A program made the position numbers and the translations under genes. From Saururus chinensis (taxonomy: Eukaryota; Streptophyta; Magnoliopsida; Piperales; Saururaceae): a stretch of DNA of 64,000 nucleotides. A model generated the notes under the pieces. The model was given only the letters and a program-made list of their open reading frames with translations. It ran no database searches and was not told where the DNA came from. Positions 47,696-59,489 of this stretch are shown here, piece after piece. The stretch spans positions 52,307,644 through 52,371,643 of the forward strand of contig CP141142.1 of NCBI GenBank assembly GCA_035235625.1, in the 5' to 3' direction. Each line of letters opens with the position of its first letter. Within the stretch, counting starts at the first letter, position 1.

Positions 47696-50491
47696 ATGGG
47701 GGAAGCAGCTGCAGAGCCATTGCTGCTCCCTGATGCACTAGGCGTAGGTGATCCATTTGACGCCTTCGAAGAGGTGTTGGAGTCGCAGACGACGAGTTGC
47801 TCCTTCTGGGCCACGGCCGCTGCTTGGGAGTCCAAGCTTCTATGGCGTCTGTCAGCGGCTTCCATCGTCGTCTCCATCTTCAACTTCATGCTGAGTCTGG
47901 TGACCCAGATGTTTGTAGGACAGTTGGGCGCTCTCGAGCTCGCTGGGGCGTCTATTGCTAGCGTCGGGATTCAAGGGCTTGCCTACGGCATCATGGTTCG
48001 TCCTTCTGTGCGCCTGGCCACAATATTACTTCTATATCTTTATTGTTTTATGATTTTTGAAACTAAGAACGCAGGCCAGTAAAAGTGTACTTGCGCGCAC
48101 TAGTACTACTGTATTTGTGAGTGTGTGTGGGTACGTGAATGGTGAATTCCATTTTATATCTAATAATTATAAAGATCACAAGCTGATGAGGTTTCACCTC
48201 AACATGCAGTTGGGCATGGCCAGCGCAGTGCAGACAGTGTGTGGGCAAGCCTATGGGGCGAAGCAGTACAGCGCCCTGGGTATCGTGTGCCAGAAAGCGA
48301 TGATCCTCCACTTGGGGGCGGCTTTTTGCCTCACTTTCCTCTATTGGTTCTCGGGCACCATCCTACGAGCAATAGGACAGTCGGCCGACATCGCTGAACA
48401 GGGCCAGGTTTTTGCCAGGGGCCTAATTCCTCAGCTCTATGCGTTTGCGCTCAACTGCCCCATGCAGAGGTTCCTGCAGGCCCAAAACATCGTCAACCCC
48501 CTCGCTTACATCGCTGTGGGAGTTCTCTTGTTGCATGTCTTGCTGACATGGATTGTGGTGTTTGTTCTGAAATACGGACTCCTCGCGTCTGCTCTCACCT
48601 TGAGTCTTTCCTGGTGGATGCTGGTTCTCCTCACTGGGGCTTATATACAGTGGAGCCCTTCTTGCAAGGAGAGCTGGACCGGCTACTCCACCAAGGCCTT
48701 TACTGGCATGTGGTCTTACTTTAAGCTTACGGCTGCCTCTGCATGTATGTTGTGGTAGGTCACAGGTGTTCACTTCACTCTCAACTCTTTAATTATCCCA
48801 AGCAGCAAGAGACTTGGGCAGGGCCATTGTTGCCGAAACTCTACATGTTTTTGGTGTCTGGTGTGTGCATACTCAAAGATGACAAAATTGATTAATTTAA
48901 TGTTTAATGCAGCTTGGAAATCTGGTACAGCCAGGGACTAGTACTTATATCGGGCTTGCTACCTAATTCCGAGATCTCTCTCGATTCAATTTCTATCTGG
49001 TATTTGGACAATCTACCTACTTTTCCTGTCATTGTTATTTGTTCGACTCTCTGCTATATAACTTATAGGCAAGCATATTTTTTACTCTGTTTTTCCTATT
49101 GGAAAGAAGAAAAAATTGACGTTCATTGGCTATATATGCTTGGAAAGCTCTTAGACTGATGTTTTTCACCATTACAGTGGTTTTTCCTCATCTTTCGATT
49201 TCGAAGAAAGAAGTTCATTAAGATATTTTTGACTTTGCTGTAATGTATGTATTCCAGCATGAATTACTTGAATTGGGATATGCAGTTCATGTTGGGCCTC
49301 AGCACGGCTGCCAGGTGGGTATACAATCAATTTAGGAAGTCATATAATCACTTCAGTTTTCTGCAGCATAAACCCCTGTTCATTAAATTTTTTGTTGCAA
49401 CCAATTTGCATGCAGTATTAGAGTAGGGAACGAGCTTGGGGCCCGACATCCTAGAGTGGCAAGGTTCTCGGTGATCGTTGTGGTGGCGACCTCTGTCTTA
49501 ATTAGTCTGCTCTTCAGTGCGGTAGTTTTAATATTTCGGACGCCATTAAGCAGAGCTTTCACCACCGATTCTGTGGTAATTAAGGCAGTCTCAGGCTTGA
49601 CGCCGTTGCTCGCCATATCCGTCTTCTTGAATGGGATTCAGCCCATCCTGTCAGGTGAGGCGCTTGCTTTCGGACTCCCGTACATTAATTAATTATTAAG
49701 TTCAATTTATTGACAAGAGCTCTTTGTTTCTCTTTTTCTTTTTTTAATTATCTCTATAAGTAAAATCTTATTCATCATCGCCGATAACAAGGGATGCCTT
49801 TTGTATTGAATGATTGACTGGTCCTGGGAGAATGCAGGTGTGGCCATTGGATCTGGATGGCAAGCGTTAGTGGCCTATGTGAACCTCGGCACTTACTACA
49901 TCATTGGTCTCCCCATCGGCTGCGTCCTTGGCTTCAAGACAAGCCTCGGAGTTGAGGTAAGCGTTCTGTGAGTGTGTATGTGCCTGCCACTCTTCCCCCA
50001 ACGTATAGGGCCCAGAATTGACTGTTGAGTCATTAGGTGCTCGTTCCTTTCTTTCCTTGTCGATTCATGATGTATTGAGATGGGTAACAACATGGCTGCA
50101 GGGAATCTGGTGGGGAATGTTAGTTGGGGTGACGCTACAGACAATAACTCTCATCGTTTTGACCTACAGAACTAGCTGGAATCGCGAGGTAGGTGTATGC
50201 TAGCATATCCTCATTCACGCCATAAATTATTTTTTTAAGAATATTATCACATCTATAGGCCTTATACGACTTTTGGATTAGAAAAATTAAATGGTGGGAC
50301 TCATTAAAGGTAAAAATAGTGTAAGGCTTATAATGTCAACAAATTAGAATATAAATATTATTATCCTTTTTATTAATCTGCGCACAACTCACTTCGTGAT
50401 AATATCCTCTTTCGGGTTTGTTGGTTAGGTTGACAATGCCATGGCTCGGTTGAAGAGGTCTGCAGATGAGGAACCTGCCCATATTGCATAG
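47696..50491 (+). CDS. MATE efflux transporter, TT12/DTX41-like, complete, 8 exons
   Basis: A proton-coupled multidrug and toxic compound extrusion antiporter. Exons: 47696-47995, 48210-48754, 48913-48999, 49258-49314, 49416-49654, 49838-49956, 50102-50188, 50429-50491; phases join to 498 residues, the usual family length. Residues 1-55 are an acidic cytosolic N-terminus, then about 12 membrane segments. Recognisable blocks: LGMASAVQTVCGQAYGA (101-117), GLIPQLYAFALNCP, RFLQAQNIVNP, CLEIWYSQGLVLISGLL after the exon 2/3 junction, CMNYLNWDMQFMLGLS, GNELGA (334-339), GIQPILSGVAIGSGWQ and GIWWGM. These agree with the TT12 clade, known for loading flavonoid (proanthocyanidin precursor) glycosides into the vacuole. 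The substrate here is inferred from clade only. No frameshift or lost splice site was seen. A 35-bp tandem duplication lies 154 bp after the stop. Confidence 0.9.
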
Positions 50492-52270
50492 CTACTCCCT
50501 ACATGGTGACGTGAGATAATTTAAGAGTTTTGTATTCTTAGCCCCACACTCATGTCCAATCTTGTTCGGTAAACTGTTTTTTTTGTTTGGTTTTGTTTTG
50601 TGATGCGTTGAAGAGGTAGGGACATGTTTTGGGAGACAAAAGAAAAGTTTCTGCACCTTCATGAAAAATGTTTGTGCTTAAGTTTCTGCACCTTCATGAA
50701 AAATGTTTGTGCTTCTCTGATGTGATAAACATCCATACAACCAATCCCTTGTTATTTATTATCATCAAGGAGATAACATATACTATCTCTTTCCCACATT
50801 AATATATTTACTCAGTTTTTTAAAATAAATTAATTTTACTTTATTTTTAAAAACTAAATAGAGCTATCTGGTTTTTCTATATAAACTAATTTTAATTTAT
50901 TATTAAATAAAACTATTAATGTGAGATGGAACCTATATGGCAAGGGCTAGCCGGGAAGCTGATGTCATGTAGTTGCCTTCAAACTTTAAAGCACTGGTGT
51001 AAATTGGCAGTCCGGATCACCACTTAACCAATCAAACAGACCCTAGCTACCTGAGGCATTTGTCTCGGTTGTGGAAGCTGGTTAAGCAAATAACAATACT
51101 TGCAAGCTTGCCCTTGTTTTTTAATTAAAGACCACAGTATCACCAATCAAATAGATAAACCAAACGTCCAAGGAGCTGAGGCTCACTTACTCTAATTGGG
51201 TTGAAACTCAATGTTTTAGCTAGGACATGGCTAAACTAATCAATTTGACTAAGTTTGATGGTTAGTGAATAGAAAGATCACAAAAAGGGCCGGATAAAAT
51301 TCTTTATTGCAAGTACTATAATACAATAAACTTTATCTATATGTAAAAATGATAACAAGAAATAAAAAAGAAAAAGGCAATCTCCTTGATGTGGTGGGGT
51401 TGCATAACAACTCAAATTTTGGTCCAACAGCTCATACATAACTTGGCCCTTATTTTTTACCGCAATCAGATTTGGGTCATACGTTGACATGATGGTTACA
51501 TACATTGAAACCTCTAAGATATATTAAAACTTACAAGGGTATGCACAGATAATATGCTGTGTACGCTTTCAGACGAGCACAAAACCTCTAAGATATATTA
51601 AAACTTACAAAATATCATTATAACATTTATGTAAAAAGTATAATTAGAACATATTGTATGTGAACATAGAGTCAAATTAATAAATTGATAATTAAACATT
51701 TTATGGCTATCTTAAAAGATTTTTTATAATAAAAAGAATTTTGTAAGATCAAAACCAGAAAGTTGATCTATTTGTTCCACTATTAATCCCCATGGCTACT
51801 TATTAGATGCAAACAGAAATAAAATAAAAGTCCTTCTAGTACTAGTCATACACATTTAAACTATGCTTAATGCTGCTAGCGAAAAACAAAATTAAAGTTT
51901 ACTTAATGCACATAGAAACTTGATAAATACCTTGACAACAAACTTACTTAGAGCAATTTGTTTAGTGAAGGGATACAAATTTGTACTAGGGTAGTGTAGA
52001 ATCAATGGGTGACTAAGCCGTGTCACGGGCACAAAGCTTTGCCTAGCATTCACTCTTATGATGGCCTGGTTGCATCATGCAACCAACAACCAATCTCTTC
52101 GACCTTCCCAGTCGTATGTGCAAGGGGAACAAGCAATCAGCAACACAAAGTCGTATCTAGTGCAATGTGCTATTATCTTAGTATTTGCATGACCACTAAT
52201 AAATATTATCCTTTTTCAAAATAATATTTTATTTAAGAAACGAATAAATTACGAAATAGAATGCCTAGTT
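50492..52270. other. MATE gene 3' region and intergenic DNA
   Basis: The first 200-300 bases are probably 3'UTR. A 28-30-bp direct repeat containing aacctctaagatatattaaa occurs at about 51509 and 51583. No further gene is supported. Confidence 0.45.
50645..50714. repeat. Perfect 35-bp tandem duplication downstream of the MATE gene
   Basis: The unit containing ctgcaccttcatgaaaaatg is present at 50645-50679 and again at 50680-50714 without a difference. Confidence 0.95.
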
Positions 52271-52856
52271 GTAGTATGGAATTAGAGCTTAAAACCACCT
52301 TCCCTTTGTCCTTGAAGTTGATCGGAGTAATGGCAGGTGGTTAGAGCCTTGTTTTGTTCTCGAGTTTACGAGCGGTGGGCAAAACCTCCTCTCACACTAG
52401 GACAAGATTTCCTTCTTGGCTCGAATGCACCGGACATAGTCACCCCTTGCATCGGGATGATTTCTCCTTTTGGCTCGAAAGTGGCAGACATAGACTCCCC
52501 TCACCCCGGGTCGTTCCCCCCCTTTGGAGTAACTAACTCGAAAAACTGACCCCTCTATGATGTAGAGTGCCCTTGAATTAGCAAGGAACAAATTTTGAGC
52601 AGAAGAAATCTAACTAGAAGCAGGCATTGAAATCTTAAAAAAGGGTAGAGGTCAAAGGAGAAGAGAGGACAAGGGGGTAGTGCGAATTGGAAAACACCCC
52701 CTCTTCTCTTTAAATAGGCAAAGTTGACCGTTGGATGTGCGACATGTGTCTTGCATCCAACAGCTACAGGATCCCATGCTTCTGCAATCAAAACTGTAGG
52801 TGTAGCCTGCAGTTTGGCAGGCTAGCCACAGGCTCGCCTGCGGCTAGCTGCCCATC
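52271..52856 (+). repeat. LTR-like sequence (related to family 1), left part
   Basis: It shares the layout of the family-1 LTRs: pyrimidine-rich blocks with ggcagacatag, ccccgggtcgttcccccc, then gagtgcccttgaattagcaagg (compare gatcaccctcgaattagctagg at 8198), a TATA-like ctttaaatagg at 52711, and a variable segment. It is interrupted by the Mutator-like element and continues at 56680-57189. Confidence 0.55.
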
Positions 52857-52865
52857 ACCTGCTGC
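52857..52865. repeat. 9-bp target duplication (acctgctgc), left
   Basis: Perfect match to 56671-56679. Confidence 0.88.
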
Positions 52866-53301
52866 TAAGGGTGCTAACGAGCCGAGTTGAACCGAGTTTT
52901 CAGATTTTTTGACTCGAGCTCGATTTCTGAAAGCTCGGCTCGAGCTCGATCGAACAGCTCGATTCCTGGCTCGAGCTCGGTTCGGATAAAAACTCGAAAC
53001 TCGACTCGAGCTCGAGCTCGAAAATCTATTATAGAACCTCGAACTTGTGTTCGAATGGAGCTCGAATCCCATTTACAACCAATTTTTTTTTCTATAAAAA
53101 TCTATATTAATTTAGAGAATCACACCAACATTACAAAAATAAAAAAAATTTATAATAAACATAATTTTATTGTATTAAAGTTGTAAATATTATTTCAAAA
53201 TCCATGGTTAAGATAAGAGTTAATAAATACCCAACAAAAAAATTTCATTTGTCACCAAAACTTTAACTAATGTTTTTCAAATATCTCATATAATAAATAT
53301 A

Positions 53302-53429
53302 ATTATATAAGAGTCCCATTAATATCAACCGGGCTCACGTGCGCCCGGGTTGATTGGGTCGTCGGATTTACATCCAATGGCCAATCAAACTCACGGATTT
53401 AAATAATATTAACTTTTCTCATTATATAA
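53302..53429. mobile_element. 110-bp insertion with 9-bp flanking repeat (attatataa)
   Basis: attatataa occurs at 53302-53310 and 53421-53429 around an insert at 53311-53420 that begins gagtcccattaa and ends acttttctc. Copy A lacks the insert: at about 24690-24710 it reads aatcatacaaataatatta, which matches the joined flanks. The copy A sequence therefore shows the empty site. Confidence 0.65.
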
Positions 53430-53444
53430 ATAATATTAAAAAGA

Positions 53445-54777
53445 GAAATTTATTTAAATAATAATTTTTTAAAAATTATTTACAAATTTAGACCACTTTG
53501 GAAAATATTTCCCAAAGTTGTGTTGTTTTTTACCACGCAGCCTTGACAAAATGGTGGCGTCACAAGTGGCTTTTTTTTAAAAAAAATTTGATTTCATCCT
53601 TCTAAAGGACGAAATTAATACTGTGTACTGTTTTCGTCCTTTGGAATGACGAAATCAGTACTTCCCTCCCTCATCTCTCTCTTCACTCTCTCTCCTCTCA
53701 CTCTCTCTCTCTTCACTCTCTCTCTCCTCTCCTCTCTCTCTCTTTCCTCTCCTTTCTCTCTCTTCACTCTCTCTTCACTCTCTCTCCTCTCCTTTCTCTC
53801 TCTTCACTCTCTCTCTCACTCCTCTCCTTTCTCTCTCTTCACTCTCCTCACTCTCTCTCCTCTCTCTCTTCACTCTCTCTCCTCTCTCTTCACTCTCTCT
53901 CTCCTCTCCTCTCTCTCTTCACTCTCACTCTCTCCTCTCCTTTCTCTCTCTTCACTCTCTCTCTCACTCCTCTCCTTTCTCTCTCTTCACTCTCCTCTCT
54001 CTTCACTCTCTCTCTCCTCTCCTCTCTCTCTCACTCCTCTCCTCTCTCTCTTCACTCTCTCTCATCTCTCTCTTCACTCTCTCTCATCTCTCTATTCACT
54101 CTCTCTCCTCTCTTCACTCTCTCTCATCTCTCTATTCACTCTCTCTCCTCTCTTCACTCTCTCTCATCTCTCTATTCACTCTCTCTCCTCTCTTCACTCT
54201 CTCTCATCTCTCTATTCACTCTCTCTCCTCTCTTCTCTCTCTATTCACTCTCTCTCTCTTCTCTCTCTCTATTCACTCTCTCTCCTCTATAAGAGAGAGA
54301 AAGAGGAGAGGAGAGAGAGAGAAGAGAGTGAATAGAGAGAGAAGAGAGGAGAGAGAGTGAATAGAGAGAGAAAGAGGAGAGAAAGTGAAGAGAGAGGAGA
54401 GAGAGAGTGATGAGAGAGAGGAGAGAGAGAGAGTGAGGAGAGAGATGAGAGATAGTGAATAGAGAGAGAAAGAGGAGAGAGAGTGAAGAGAGAGAGAAAG
54501 AGGAGAGAGAGAGAGGAGAGAGTTAAGAGGGAGAGTGAGAGGAGACAGAGTAAAGAGAGAGAGAGTGAAGAGAGAGAGAGGAGGGGAAGGAAGTACACAC
54601 TCTTAATTTCGTCCTTTAGAATGACGAAATCAAAAAAATTTAAAAAAAAAACCACGCAGGCGCCAGCTGCTTGGCTAGCGCCTACGTGGCAAAAAGCAAC
54701 ACCAGTTTGGGAAATATTTCCAAAAGTGGTCTAAATTGGTAAATAATTTTTTAAAAATTATTATTTAAATAAATTTC
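53445..54777. repeat. 1.33-kb palindromic element unique to copy B
   Basis: The left arm starts gaaatttatttaaataataa and the right arm ends with its reverse complement. Both arms carry, in mirrored order, agaccactttggaaaatattt, accacgca, gacgaaat blocks, and then a pyrimidine tract (about 53660-54290) facing a purine tract (about 54295-54590). The centre of symmetry is near 54293. Its design is that of the shared 1-kb palindrome but the sequence is distinct, so it appears to be a related element that inserted later. Confidence 0.85.
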
Positions 54778-54798
54778 CCAAACAATAATAATTACCAA

Positions 54799-55779
54799 AA
54801 TAACATAAAGGGAAAAATATTTATTAATATGGTGTTTCTTTTCGCGAGCGCCTCCGTGACTTTTTTAAATTTATATTTTAATTTCATTCTTAAAGAGGAA
54901 AAATTCAATATAATGTACTAATTTGTGATTTAAAAGACGAAATCAATATAATTTCGTGCTTTTAAAAGATGAAATCAATGCAATGTACTGATTTCGTCAT
55001 TTAGAAGGATAAAATCAATAATAAAATAATTTTGTCCTATCTTCTCTCTAGTATATCTTCACTCTCTCCTCTCTCTATTCGCTCTCTCTTCTCTCTCTAT
55101 TCATTCTCTCTTTCTTTCAGCTATCTCTCTCTCCTCTTTCTCTCTCTTCACACACTCTCTATTAACTCTCTCCTCTCTATATTTCTATTCAATCTCTCTC
55201 ATATCTTGTTTGGCTATCTCTCTTATTCTCTCTCTTCACTCTCTCTTTACACTTTCTCTTTTCTTTTTCCTCTCTTCTTTCTCTTTCTTTTTCCCTATAT
55301 CTCTCTCATGTGTGTGACGTGAGCCCTATCTCTGAGAAGTGGGGAGAAAGTAGAAATTTTTAATTTAATTTTTTCTTATTTATATATTATATATTAAATT
55401 ATTAAATTAAAAATAAAATATAATGTATTTGTAAATAACAAAAAATAATATTTTTTTAAATTTTTTATGATTTTGTCTTTTAGTAGAGAGGAGAGAGAAA
55501 ATAAAAAGAGAAGAGAGACAACCGAAAGAGAGAGGAGAGAGAGAATAGAGTGAGGAGAGAGAGAGAGTGAATAGAGAGTGGAGTGAGAGAAAAAATCAAT
55601 CCATTATTAATTTCGTTATTTGGAAGGACAAAGTGCATTATATTAATTTAAGTGTACTTATTTCATCTTTCTAAAGGATAAAATTATAAAAAAATATTAA
55701 AAAAAAACCACGCAGGTGTCAGCGCCTAGTTAGTTAAAAGGAACATCATATTGGTAAATATTTTTCTCTTTCCGTTATT
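54799..55779. repeat. 0.98-kb palindromic core of copy B (homologous to 24734-25736)
   Basis: Starts aataacataaagggaaaaat and ends with the mirrored ggtaaatatttttctctttccgttatt. It holds a CT tract (about 55035-55300), the spacer with gacgtgagccctatctctga, and a GA tract (about 55485-55590). The arms are more diverged than in copy A. Confidence 0.8.
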
Positions 55780-56670
55780 TTTGATAGTTATATAAAATTT
55801 CTCATATAATAAGTCACAAAAGACTAAACTAGTAACCAAAGTTATGACAACTCTTATTCACATATTTCATATCTAATTATTCTAGTGACTACAAAAAAAT
55901 TCATAATAAGAGAATTATTTGGACTTTAGCAATAACATATTTCATGATGTGTGGATTGCCTGTAAAAAAAAATTAATATAATTAGAATTAAATAGTAAAA
56001 TCTAAACTTGGTTCACTGGATATATTTATAGGAAAAATCTAGACATAGTTCACTAAATCTCTAATTCTAAACTAATATAATTGGTTGAATTAAGAATGTT
56101 TATTTGCAAGTAGAATAACATATTTATATTTGTTAGGATTAGAATGATTAAAGGTAGTATTTAAAATTTAAATAATATTATATAGATGAATAGGGGTAGA
56201 ATAGAAATAAAATAATTTATCATACTTACATTCTCAATTTTATTAGTAGTAGGATTTATATTTGTTTAAAATATAATAGTATAATATAGGTATTTTATAT
56301 CATATTATATAATATATCATATATCATATATTAATGTATATATAGGATATATATTTTATAAATTAATATAAAATATTATGGGTACATAAAAGGTAAAAGT
56401 TAAAAAATTTATATAATATGGGTATAATAATTAAAAAGTAATATATAACAAATCGAGTCGAGTTCGAGCCGAGCTTCGAGTCGAGTTCGAGTCGAACCGA
56501 TTAGGTTTCGAGTCGAGTCGATTCGAGCTGGCCCATGTTCGAGATCGGCTCATTTAATTTCGAGTTCGAACCGAGCTCGAGTCGAGCTCACTTCGAGTCG
56601 AGCCAGATTCGAGTCGAACCGAGCCGAGCCAGTTCAGCTCGACGAGCTGGCTCGTCTCGTTAGCAGCCTT

Positions 56671-56679
56671 ACCTGCTGC
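56671..56679. repeat. 9-bp target duplication (acctgctgc), right
   Basis: Perfect match to 52857-52865. Confidence 0.88.
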
Positions 56680-57189
56680 GGCGGGCTACTCCTGCCCCAA
56701 CAGGTGATGTTTGCCCATTGCCGTAATGGGCTTTTTTCCTGCCCTTTTTGCATTGGCACAAGCTGATGCGTGCTGGCGTCAACTTGCTGATGTAAAAATC
56801 ATTTTTTTTAAATTTCATTTTTATATAAAAACAAAATTTAAAATTTCAAACAGGCGTAATTTCTTACTCCGAACTCGAAATCGTGCATTCTTGATACTGT
56901 TAGACTCGTATCAACAAGACCATGCAAGGGTATGTTTTCTTGTTAATTTAAAATGGGTCCCGCCCATGATACACTTCTCGAGGCCATAGCCTACTATCCC
57001 GGTGTCTATTTGACACGTTCTTGGGCTCGATATGTTTGTCTCTCCGAGCCATATCAAATACCTTAAGGTTCCTCCAAATGAATCAAGCTCAGAATGGTCT
57101 AATTTTTAGAAAAACTATTATTCGGCCCTAAAACTCGTTAATGGGCCAAACCGATCGAATTTCAAAATGTTGAAATTCCGGTGCATTAC
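56680..57189 (+). repeat. LTR-like sequence (related to family 1), right part
   Basis: It continues the LTR at 52271-52856. Shared with family-1 LTRs are gaaatcgtgcattcttgatactg (compare gaatcgcacgctcttgatactg at 8622) and gggtcccgcccatg with cttctcgaggccatagc. It ends gtgcattaca at 57189, an LTR-like end. Confidence 0.6.
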
Positions 57190-57268
57190 AGTTACACCAA
57201 AAAGACTTATCAATGATCAAGTATAAAAATAAATTTGTTCAACTCCAACTTTTTGCTCAGTATACAAT

Positions 57269-59335
57269 TGTGATGCTCCGACCTGGAAACCGACCCGGGC
57301 CGGGGGAGCGAAGGCGATAAAAACCAAACCCAGAACCGGGAGCAGCAAACTCTGAGTGTGAGAGTCTTCTCGTTCCTCTACGCGCTACTAAACTTTTGCG
57401 CTCCGTTGCGCGTAGGCAAGAACTTGCCTAATTATATAACTAATACAGACCGGGCCAACGTTGCCTTGCCATTGGTTGCCTACGTATATATCGGATAATA
57501 TCCACGATGTTATTCCGAAACGATCGGATCCAGACATAGTTCTGCCTACTGGCTACTACATGCAACTGGCATACCAAAAACACATACGTATAAAATACAT
57601 ATCTCTGAATATTTAATCAGAGTTATACAAAAACCCGATAAAACACCGGCAACACACATCTCGCTCTATCATAGAGACGAGCACCACACGACTACCACAA
57701 CATTCTTCACTCTATCCTAGAGCAAGACCATCACATTCACACGTCTTGCTCCATCACTGAGCCGAGAACGAACACACACCACATGTCTTGCTATATCACT
57801 TAGCCGAGACCGCACACATCACACGTCTTGCTCTATCATAGAGTGAGATGGAACACAATCATAGGTCTCGCTCTATTACTGAGCCGAGACCGAACACACA
57901 CACAACACGTCTCTCTCTAACCCAGAGCGAGACGACACACATCATGACATATAAGCATAGCATATCATAATATAAACACACGCACAACCCGTCTCTCTCT
58001 AACCCAGAGCGAGACAACACACATCATGGCATATAAGCATAGCATACCATAATATAAACACGCGCACAACCCGTCCCTCTCTAACCTAGAGCGAGACGAC
58101 ACACATCATGGCATATAAGCACATATCATGACTAACACATGTCGTTCTATAATTAAAATAGGAGATAAGAAGCCCTTACTCCCCTGATGTCTCACGAGGT
58201 AGCAGTATTCGGGAAGCTCGTTTCTGGGCGTCCTCCCCTTCAGATCCGGAGACAGCGGACAGAGCCTCCTCTAGCCTTCATACGTTCATAGCCATGCACC
58301 GAAAGACAACCCGACCAACTCTCCCCTTTCCCGGAGACATCTCGTTTTCTGCGCATGTGGGCGGCAGATAGAACCTCCTCTCCTCGGGGTGTTCCTCACA
58401 CATCGTGGCCCTTCGGTGGAGAACGAAGCCTCCCCTACTTTAGGCCACTTCTCTTGATTTGGCACGGTAATGGAGGACGAAGCCTCCTCTCTCACCGGGC
58501 CATCTCTCTCTCTCTCTCACTTTCACTCTCGGGGCAGGAGGGTGGCGGACAAAGCCTCCTCTTGCCCGGGTCGTTCCTCCCTTTTAGGAGCACCAACTCA
58601 AGAAATGGACCATGCCATTGTGTAGATCACCCTCAAATTAGCTAGGAACGCCTCAAGAACGGAAGAAAACGGACACCGAATGAATCCGGAAACTCCCCCG
58701 GAAAAAGAACGGAATCCGGTATTTATAGGGGAAAAGCTGAGAGCGTACGAAACGCTCTCGGATACGCGCGCGCCACGCATCGCGCGCCTGCATGGAGCGC
58801 GATGCACTGGCAGTGCGCTGCACTCACAGGGCGCGGTCGCGCCCCGTGTCGCACGGGAGCCGGCCAGCGACGTGGGCCCCGTCCCTCGTACGCGCGGGAC
58901 AACGCGCTGGCGCCCGGGCGTTGCGTGGGTCACCCCGCGGGCCTGCAGGCCCCCCACCACGCGGCGCCGCTGGTGTCATGACGATGCCAGCTATTTCGTC
59001 CTTACTTAATTAAAATAATATTTTTCCATATTATTTTAATCCAAAATTATCTAAACTTCAACACGCGATATCTTCTTACCCCGAAGTCGGAATCGCGCGT
59101 TCTATGTACCGATGGACTCGTATCAATGAGCCCTTCAAAACAAGACCACATATAAATAGGTTATCCCACTCTTTTTGAGTGGGCCCCGCCCATGTAGCAC
59201 GCTTCCCGAGGCCGTAGCTTTCGCTCCTGACCTCCGTTTTGCGGGTTCTTTGATTCGTCACGCTTGCTACTCCGAGCTCTACTTGGATACGAGGATTTTA
59301 CCTAATTAAACCCCCTAATACTAATCTCAAATTAC
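57269..59335 (+). mobile_element. Gypsy-type LTR (family 1, copy 2), truncated at its 3' end
   Basis: It begins TGTGATGCTCCGACCTGG and is collinear with the solo LTR at 6438-8922 up to the ctccgagctctac block. The terminal 50-100 bases found in copy 1 (gggttaagcgtaatcg, gggtcgttaca) are missing. The hairpin array (57900-58110) is shorter, and a very CpG-rich block at about 58735-58985 takes the place of the minisatellite. The tatttata box is at 58720-58727. Because a plus-strand gypsy pol begins 150 bases later, this may be the 5' LTR of that element after loss of the primer binding site and most of gag. Confidence 0.7.
57900..58110. repeat. Tandem hairpin array in LTR copy 2
   Basis: About three units of the array described at 6985-7690, with the same CGTCTC...GAGACG inverted motifs. 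Related single motifs extend left to about 57655. Confidence 0.8.
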
Positions 59336-59489
59336 TAAATTACAGCAATACCTATGAAAGAGGAGGAGGTATAGCACTTTGTCTGGGGACTAAAAAATGG
59401 GCTATGGTCCAAAGTGTTAGCTTCTTGACCAACCTCATTTGTTATTGTTGTAGCACAAACATCAATTCTAAAAGAATATATTAATTAGT

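Larger units (their letters stand above)
52866..56670. mobile_element. Palindrome-bearing Mutator-like element, copy B
   Basis: A 3805-bp element flanked by a perfect 9-bp duplication (acctgctgc), the length made by Mutator transposases. Ends: taagggtgctaacgagccgag and, reversed, aaggctgctaacgagacgag. The terminal 180-220 bp consist of degenerate gagctcgag motifs. Inside, left to right: a left subterminal AT-rich zone, a 110-bp insertion (53311-53420), a 1.33-kb palindrome (53445-54777), a 0.98-kb palindrome shared with copy A (54799-55779), an AT-rich right zone and the right terminus. No transposase open frame is present; the Leu/Ser-rich frames come from CT tracts. It must have been moved by a transposase encoded elsewhere. 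Confidence 0.85.

Noticed and set aside
53646-54655. Long Ser/Leu-rich and Arg/Glu-rich open frames on both strands
   Set aside because: They are translations of CT and GA tracts in the palindrome; no start context, domain or codon preference supports a protein.
58598-59013. Arg/Ala/Pro-rich frames on both strands
   Set aside because: They arise from the CpG-rich block of the LTR and have no recognisable domain.
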